A stretch of 17,982 nt of DNA, taken from assembly GCA_945885485.1 (NCBI GenBank), contig CAMCYT010000026.1, positions 1 to 17,982 on the forward strand, written 5' to 3'. Shown here in pieces: positions 13,657 through 17,982 of the stretch (positions are counted from its first letter, which is position 1; each line of letters opens with the position of its first letter). Position numbers and translations under genes: made by a program. Below the pieces are notes generated by a model. That model searched no databases, had not been told where the DNA came from, and saw only the letters and a list, made by a program, of their open reading frames with translations. This DNA is from Prosthecobacter debontii. Its GTDB lineage: Bacteria > Verrucomicrobiota > Verrucomicrobiia > Verrucomicrobiales > Akkermansiaceae.

Positions 13657-14514
13657 ATGGAAAAAATCCACTATCTCGCATCCCGCGTTCTCGTTTGGCT
13701 GTTTTGCATCAGTGCGATGGCTGTTGCCGCAGAACCAAAAGCGCCTTTCGAACCGAGCTTTTATCCGTTCCAAAACGGGATGAAATTCAAGTCAGCTGAG
13801 GAAGGCGTAAAACTCATCAAGGAACTCGGCTATCAAGGAGTCGGTTCGGTCTACCCCAAAGACCTCGCGCAGTTCAAAGCGACTTGTGAAAAAGAAGGAC
13901 TGAAAATGTTCAGTGTGTATCTCGGTGGAAAAGTGAACGCTGACAATTTCAGTTATGGAAATGAGATTAACGAAGCGATTGATATCCTAAAAGGAACCGA
14001 TGCGTTGATAGAACTCAACGTCCAACGCGGAAATGACCCGAACGACACGCAGGCAATTGCGATGGTGAAAGAGATAGGCGAGAAAGCGAAAGCGGCCGGG
14101 CTCAAAGTCGTGATTTATCCACACGACAAATTCTACATCGAGCGTGTCGATCACGCCGTGAGAATCGCCAAAGCCACGGGCTGCGACAACGTCGGAGTGG
14201 CTTTCAATCTGTGCCATTTTTTAAAAGTCCAACCAGGCGACGATCTTTCCAAAACGCTTGCCGATGCAAAGCCAATACTCTGGAGCGTGAGCATCAGCGG
14301 CGCGGATGCAGACGGAAAAGATTGGAATACTTTGATCCGCCCGCTCGATGAAGGAACTTTTGACCCCTCAATCTTACTCAAGCAATTGAAGGAAATGAGC
14401 TACGGAGGCGCCATCGGCCTGCAATGTTTCAACATCCGAATCGACCCCAAAGAAAACCTCAACCGTTCCGTGCAGGCATGGAAGAAACACCTCGCCGCGA
14501 GTCAGGGGAAATAA
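13657..14514 (+). CDS. Exported TIM-barrel protein, sugar phosphate isomerase/epimerase-like
   Basis: The 285-residue product has a Sec signal peptide (RVLVWLFCISAMAVAAEPKA, cleavage near residue 24) and a TIM-barrel of the xylose-isomerase-like family: ELGYQGVGSVYP, LIELNVQRGN, KVVIYPHDKFYIE, DNVGVAFNLCHFLKVQPGDD, LWSVSISGADADGKDW and YGGAIGLQCFNI. In the standard family the fifth and last of these carry D-x-G-H and a metal Glu; here they read Asn-Leu-Cys-His and Gln. The metal site is therefore altered, although I recall the FNLCH form recurring in planctomycete and verrucomicrobial homologues, so this is likely a subfamily rather than decay. It may bind or isomerise sugars freed by the neighbouring sulfatase; that is inference from context. 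The substrate is unknown, and loss of catalysis cannot be excluded. Confidence 0.83.
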   Translation: MEKIHYLASRVLVWLFCISAMAVAAEPKAPFEPSFYPFQNGMKFKSAEEGVKLIKELGYQGVGSVYPKDLAQFKATCEKEGLKMFSVYLGGKVNADNFSYGNEINEAIDILKGTDALIELNVQRGNDPNDTQAIAMVKEIGEKAKAAGLKVVIYPHDKFYIERVDHAVRIAKATGCDNVGVAFNLCHFLKVQPGDDLSKTLADAKPILWSVSISGADADGKDWNTLIRPLDEGTFDPSILLKQLKEMSYGGAIGLQCFNIRIDPKENLNRSVQAWKKHLAASQGK

Positions 14515-14546
14515 AAAACGGCGACCCCTGTTAGAAGGTCGCCGTT
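14511..14546 (-). terminator. Rho-independent terminator of the SASA-type esterase gene
   Basis: On the minus strand a perfect 10-bp stem, AACGGCGACC (14546-14537) and GGTCGCCGTT (14526-14517), with a 10-base loop, runs directly into TTTTTTATTT. It begins 17 bases after the esterase stop at 14564. The opposing isomerase-like gene ends at 14514, so its transcript also meets the stem, though without a T-run on that side. Confidence 0.88.
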
Positions 14547-14563
14547 GAATGAAGTTTTATAAA

Positions 14564-15622
14564 TTATTTTTTAAGCAGTTTAGTCATTGCTTCGCCCATG
14601 GCGCCACCGACATTCATGTAGGTCTTGGCATTGCCACCGTAGTGACCATTACCGGCACCACCCATTGAAATGGGGTTCGTGTAAACCGTAGAGACGCTAC
14701 CTTTGAATTCAGGATGCTTGCCAGTTTCGCCGTCTACAGCCATGTGAGCTTGATAAACTGTCAATGTGTTACCCGTGCTGTCTTTGGTTGCTTCTCCGAG
14801 TGTTCCTAACACAAACTTTGCATTTGGAGCATTGAAGTCTTTGCGAAGAGCAGCGATGAGATTAACCAGATTCTTCTCATACTGAGCGGAGTGACTTGCA
14901 TCACCACAATCTTTTTCACCCTGCCACCAGAAGAAACCGGCGACTTCATATTTGGTAGCACCTGGATAGTAGGTTCCGAGTTCCGAAAGAACCTTTTTGG
15001 CGTTAGCGACATCATCGTCATACTGTTTACCTGCATACCAGCCAATCGGCGTAGGCGTGGTGCCTTTTTCCCATTTCGCTGGGGATTCTTTGTAGCCTGC
15101 GTAAACATAGGTTTTGCCGTCTTTAGGGTCGACATACTCCCATGACTCACTGCCGGGAGGTAATAAATCCCAACTCAAACCACGGTTGCCGATCGAGCTT
15201 TTAAGGATCATGACTGGCTCTTCGATCGCATCACCGAGTTTGTGTCCGATGCCGAGCTCAATGCCGATCTTGTTGCCGCTGACGGTTAACCAATCGTTAC
15301 GATAAACATTTCCGCTGTCGCCTTTTTGCATAATACCGACGTTGCGAACGTCTTTACGTATCGTCCAGACACCGGCTTCGTCGACCATGAAAGGATACAT
15401 CTTATCCTTTTTGATGGCGCCCTCTAAAGTGTCGTCCTTATCAGCTCCTGCGACTTTACCCATCTCAAGGGTGTTGGATTGACCCATGATAATAAAAACT
15501 TTCACGGGTTTGCTGACGTCTGCCTCTTTGCTTTGAGCTGTCAATGGATTGGCAAGTAATCCAAGCGCGGCAAGGCCGAGGGCGGTTTGGTTAAATAACG
15601 GATTTTTTAATTTCATATGCAT
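14564..15622 (-). CDS. Secreted sialate O-acetylesterase-like protein (SASA domain)
   Basis: The 352-residue product carries a Sec signal (LGLAALGLLANPLTAQ, cleaved near residue 30) and a SASA/carbohydrate-esterase-6-like domain of the SGNH hydrolase fold. Visible elements: VFIIMGQSNT with nucleophile Ser49, ELGIGHKLGD, SIGNRGLSWDLLPPGS, GFFWWQGEKD, and a C-terminal GNGHYGGNAKTYMNVG holding the likely catalytic His327. Such enzymes remove acetyl groups from sugars, so it may deacetylate the polysaccharide also attacked by the sulfatases (inference). The substrate cannot be told; sialic acid is not implied. Two starts are possible, ATG 15622 or ATG 15616 (MKLKNPLF), neither with a clear Shine-Dalgarno. 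It is convergent with the isomerase-like gene and ends at a strong terminator. trmD lies upstream on the same strand, 98 bases away. Confidence 0.88.
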   Translation of the reverse strand: MHMKLKNPLFNQTALGLAALGLLANPLTAQSKEADVSKPVKVFIIMGQSNTLEMGKVAGADKDDTLEGAIKKDKMYPFMVDEAGVWTIRKDVRNVGIMQKGDSGNVYRNDWLTVSGNKIGIELGIGHKLGDAIEEPVMILKSSIGNRGLSWDLLPPGSESWEYVDPKDGKTYVYAGYKESPAKWEKGTTPTPIGWYAGKQYDDDVANAKKVLSELGTYYPGATKYEVAGFFWWQGEKDCGDASHSAQYEKNLVNLIAALRKDFNAPNAKFVLGTLGEATKDSTGNTLTVYQAHMAVDGETGKHPEFKGSVSTVYTNPISMGGAGNGHYGGNAKTYMNVGGAMGEAMTKLLKK

Positions 15623-15720
15623 GGTTTAGTTCGGAATCGGATGAGTTTGGTGAAAAACTCGTTTGGTATTTACGGGATGCACGAAGACGATATTTCTGAA
15701 AATGATAAGTTTCGGCTATT

Positions 15721-16389
15721 TCATCCCAAATCCGGCCGATTTTTGCGGGTGCGGGCAATCGCTTGTTGCTTTCTCCACTCAGCGATTTTCGCGTGGTTAC
15801 CGGAAAGGAGGATTTCGGGGACTTTCATGCCCTCGAATTCGATGGGACGGGTGTAGCACGGCGCTTCTAGCAGATTCGGATCAGAAAATGATTCTTCGAT
15901 GGCTGACTGAGCATCACCGAGTGCGCCAGGAATGAGGCGAATGACCGCATCACAAAGCACGGCGGCGGCGATCGCTCCATTCGTGAGGACGTAATCGCCG
16001 ATGGATATTTCCTCGTCGATCAGGGATTCGATGATGCGCTGGTCAACACCTTCGTAATGGCCGCAGACAATGAGCAGGTGAGTTTCGCTCGAAAGCTCGC
16101 AGACGCGGGCTTGTTTGAGCGGCGCGCCCTGAGGAGTCATTAAAATCACGCGGGTGTTTTCCTTTTTCAGAGCGGTGATCGCGGCGTGCAATGGTCCTGG
16201 CTGCAAGACCATTCCGGGGCCACCACCGCATGGCGAGTCATCGACCCGCTTGTGTTTGTCATCCGACCAATCCCGAAGATAGTGGCCGTGAATTTCCACC
16301 AAACCCGCATCGCGCGCGCGCTGGATAATCGAATCGCTCAACGGCGCGAGAGCGATTTCAGGAAAAAGGGTGAGAATGTCGATTTTCAT
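15721..16389 (-). CDS. trmD: tRNA (guanine-N1-)-methyltransferase
   Basis: TrmD methylates G37 next to the anticodon of several tRNAs, preventing +1 frameshifting, using S-adenosylmethionine. The 222-residue product has MKIDILTLFPE at the start, VDDSPCGGGPGMVLQPGP, the trefoil-knot segments LLIVCGHYEGVDQRI and ISIGDYVLTNGAIAAAVLCDA, RLIPGALG, and the catalytic-Asp region EESFSDPNLLEAPCYTRP, ending with VPEILLSGNHAKIAEWR. It is slightly short compared with about 250 residues in E. coli, because of a shorter C-terminal tail. In many bacteria trmD lies with rpsP, rimM and rplS; here it follows rarA with a 4-base ATGA overlap, so the two are translationally coupled. The next gene downstream, a secreted esterase, is probably unrelated. 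Confidence 0.97.
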   Translation of the reverse strand: MKIDILTLFPEIALAPLSDSIIQRARDAGLVEIHGHYLRDWSDDKHKRVDDSPCGGGPGMVLQPGPLHAAITALKKENTRVILMTPQGAPLKQARVCELSSETHLLIVCGHYEGVDQRIIESLIDEEISIGDYVLTNGAIAAAVLCDAVIRLIPGALGDAQSAIEESFSDPNLLEAPCYTRPIEFEGMKVPEILLSGNHAKIAEWRKQQAIARTRKNRPDLG

Positions 16390-17702
16390 GAGGGATTTTG
16401 CTGGGCGCGCCAGTGATCGAGCCGTTCTTTGATGCGACCCTCCAGTCCCTGGGTTCCGGGTTTGTAGTAAGTCCGTCCTTCTGGAAGGTAGGCTTGGGGA
16501 ATGTAAGCGCCTTCGTAGTCATGGGAATAAAGGTATTTCATCGCCTCTTCGGAAACTCCGGTGGTGCTGGTGAGTTTTTTCGAAGTCGGGGTGCGTAGAT
16601 GGGGCGGGACGGCGAGGGTGCGGCCGGATTCGACGTCTTGTATCGCGGCCGCTAGGGCGGCGTAGGCGGTGTTTGATTTCGGTGAGGTCGCGAGGTAAAC
16701 CGTTGCGTGAGCGAGCGGGATGCGGCCTTCCGGCATGCCGACAAATTCGAGGGCGTGATGGGCATCGAGCGCAACGCGTAGTGCTCCGGAATCGGCGAGC
16801 CCGATGTCTTCTGAGGCCGCAATGACGAGTCGACGTGAAATGAAACGCGGGTCTTCACCGGCGTGAAGCATTTTCGCCAGCCAGTAGAGCGCGGCATCGG
16901 GATCCGAGCCGCGGATGGATTTGATGAAAGCGGAGATTGTATCGTAATGGCCGTCGTCGCCGTAATGCACCGCCTTGCGTTGGATGGATTCCTCGGCATC
17001 GGCCAGGGTGATATGCGGATCGCCGCAGGTGGCGAGTTCGAGGGCTGTTAGAGCCTTACGCACATCGCCGTCGGAGAGCTTCGCGAGGTGCTCGAGTGCA
17101 TCGGAATCGGCAGTGATGCTTTGCGCGCCGAGTCCGCGCTCGGGATCGGCGAGTGCGCGTTTGAGAAGATCTACGATGTTTGCAGTAGAAACGGGTTCGA
17201 GTTGGAAAATTTGTGAGCGCGAAACCAGCGGCGAGTTGACGTAATAGTAGGGATTGTGAGTGGTGGCGCCGATGAAACGGACTGTGCCGCGCTCGATATG
17301 CGGAAGCAGAACATCTTGCTGGGCTTTGTTAAAACGATGGATTTCATCGATGAACAAAATGGTCGTATCGCCACGGAGATCGCGGTGAATTTTGGCTTGA
17401 TCGATTTTTGCACGGATTTCAGCGACGTTGGATTCCACTCCGTTCAGCGACTCGAAGCGGGAGCCGGTGGTTTTTGCGATGACATTGGCGAGCGAAGTTT
17501 TTCCGGTTCCAGGAGGTCCGTAAAATATGAGTGAAGCGAAGCGATCCGACTCGATCGCACGGCGTAGCAGTTTCCCTTCAGCAAGGATGTGATCTTGGCC
17601 GAGGACCTCATCGAGCGTGCGCGGGCGCATCCTAGCCGCGAGAGGTTCGCGGATTTCGGGTTTGTCGGCTTTTGCCTGAGGGCTGTTAAAAAGATCGGAC
17701 AC
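16386..17702 (-). CDS. rarA: Replication-associated recombination protein A, AAA+ ATPase
   Basis: RarA (MgsA, relative of eukaryotic WRNIP1) is an AAA+ clamp-loader-like ATPase that acts at stalled replication forks and binds SSB. The 438-residue product has AARMRPRTLDEVLGQDHIL, Walker A GPPGTGKT (62-69), Walker B ILFIDEIH (115-122), sensor 1 IGATTHNP, the VSRSQIFQL segment with arginine finger, and the C-terminal oligomerisation domain with AVHYGDDGHYDTISAFIKS and LYWLAKMLHAGEDPRFISRR. The start codon is GTG at 17702; it is chosen because the encoded SDLFN matches the family N terminus and the first internal ATG (residue 25) would remove it. The stop codon overlaps the trmD start by 4 bases, so the two genes form an operon. 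Confidence 0.96.
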   Translation of the reverse strand: MSDLFNSPQAKADKPEIREPLAARMRPRTLDEVLGQDHILAEGKLLRRAIESDRFASLIFYGPPGTGKTSLANVIAKTTGSRFESLNGVESNVAEIRAKIDQAKIHRDLRGDTTILFIDEIHRFNKAQQDVLLPHIERGTVRFIGATTHNPYYYVNSPLVSRSQIFQLEPVSTANIVDLLKRALADPERGLGAQSITADSDALEHLAKLSDGDVRKALTALELATCGDPHITLADAEESIQRKAVHYGDDGHYDTISAFIKSIRGSDPDAALYWLAKMLHAGEDPRFISRRLVIAASEDIGLADSGALRVALDAHHALEFVGMPEGRIPLAHATVYLATSPKSNTAYAALAAAIQDVESGRTLAVPPHLRTPTSKKLTSTTGVSEEAMKYLYSHDYEGAYIPQAYLPEGRTYYKPGTQGLEGRIKERLDHWRAQQNPS

Positions 17703-17748
17703 GCTGCGGAAACCTTAAATTTTAAACTCTAAACTCCAAGGGAAGAAA

Positions 17749-17982
17749 TCACTTCAGTTTCCGCAGTTTGATTTTACTCCAAAATTTGCGGTCACGCGCA
17801 TCGGCGAACACGTTTTCATAAGTGGCCAACTGCGCTGCGCTGGCGACATTTTCACCGGCGACGAGCACTTCATTCATGCTGTCCGGTGTGCGAAGGGAGC
17901 GGATCGTTGGGAAATATTTCGCGAGATCGGCACGGGTGGCGATTTGTTTGGCACGGTGACCGGGGCCGATGACTAAATTTAG
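17749..17982 (-). CDS. Unrecognised protein, C-terminal fragment (5' end outside window)
   Basis: The frame is open from the window edge and ends with TGA at 17749, giving 77 residues; the other two minus frames contain early stops. The visible part reads VIGPGHRAKQIATRADLAKY, then FPTIRSLRTPDSMNEVLVAG, then ENVASAAQLATYENVFADAR and ends in a basic tail (KFWSKIKLRKLK). It has no membrane segment. I do not recognise the family. The stop is 46 bases from the rarA start on the same strand, so it may head the rarA-trmD operon. Codon use looks like the neighbouring genes, so it is probably real. Confidence 0.6.
   Translation of the reverse strand, partial: LNLVIGPGHRAKQIATRADLAKYFPTIRSLRTPDSMNEVLVAGENVASAAQLATYENVFADARDRKFWSKIKLRKLK

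Overview
The window reads as ordinary chromosome of a PVC-group bacterium, most likely a Verrucomicrobiota member. This is inference from gene content: secreted sulfatases, exported xylose-isomerase-like TIM barrels, a sialate-O-acetylesterase-like protein, a type-3 (archaeal/eukaryote-like) ProS, and several families of palindromic intergenic repeats. Base composition is moderate, and several genes start without a clear Shine-Dalgarno sequence.

Layout. (1) 1-2263, plus strand: the 3' end of a circularly permuted ATP-grasp gene, then an alpha-E gene, then a transglutaminase. This trio is a known conserved cluster thought to make or process a peptide-like product. (2) 2264-2943: ndk, bracketed by several hairpin repeats, three of which share a GGTAGGG head but have different stems. 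(3) 2954-5478: a Tat-exported TIM-barrel isomerase-like gene, divergent from proS. (4) 5492-6265: a REP-associated tyrosine transposase (RAYT) gene between two near-identical palindromes. (5) 6274-9099: full-length gcvP, minus strand, followed upstream by a second, unrelated composite palindrome (9167-9312). (6) 9329-13585, minus strand: sulfatase, TMEM43-family membrane protein and second sulfatase. A 205-bp non-coding element with perfect 16-bp terminal inverted repeats lies between the TMEM43 gene and the second sulfatase. (7) 13657-15622: a second exported TIM-barrel protein, divergent from the sulfatase and convergent with a secreted SASA-type esterase gene that has a clear terminator. 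(8) 15721-17982, minus strand: rarA and trmD with a 4-bp overlap, and the 3' end of an unrecognised gene.

The two sulfatases, the SASA esterase and the two exported isomerase-like proteins fit periplasmic or extracellular breakdown of sulfated and acetylated polysaccharides. The rest are housekeeping genes (ndk, proS, gcvP, trmD, rarA). No tRNA, rRNA or CRISPR array was seen. No gene-free stretch exceeds 300 bases; the longer gaps (2264-2469, 9100-9328, 11994-12259) are largely filled by palindromic repeats. The most notable non-genic content is this set of at least four distinct palindrome families in 18 kb, only one of which sits next to its probable transposase.
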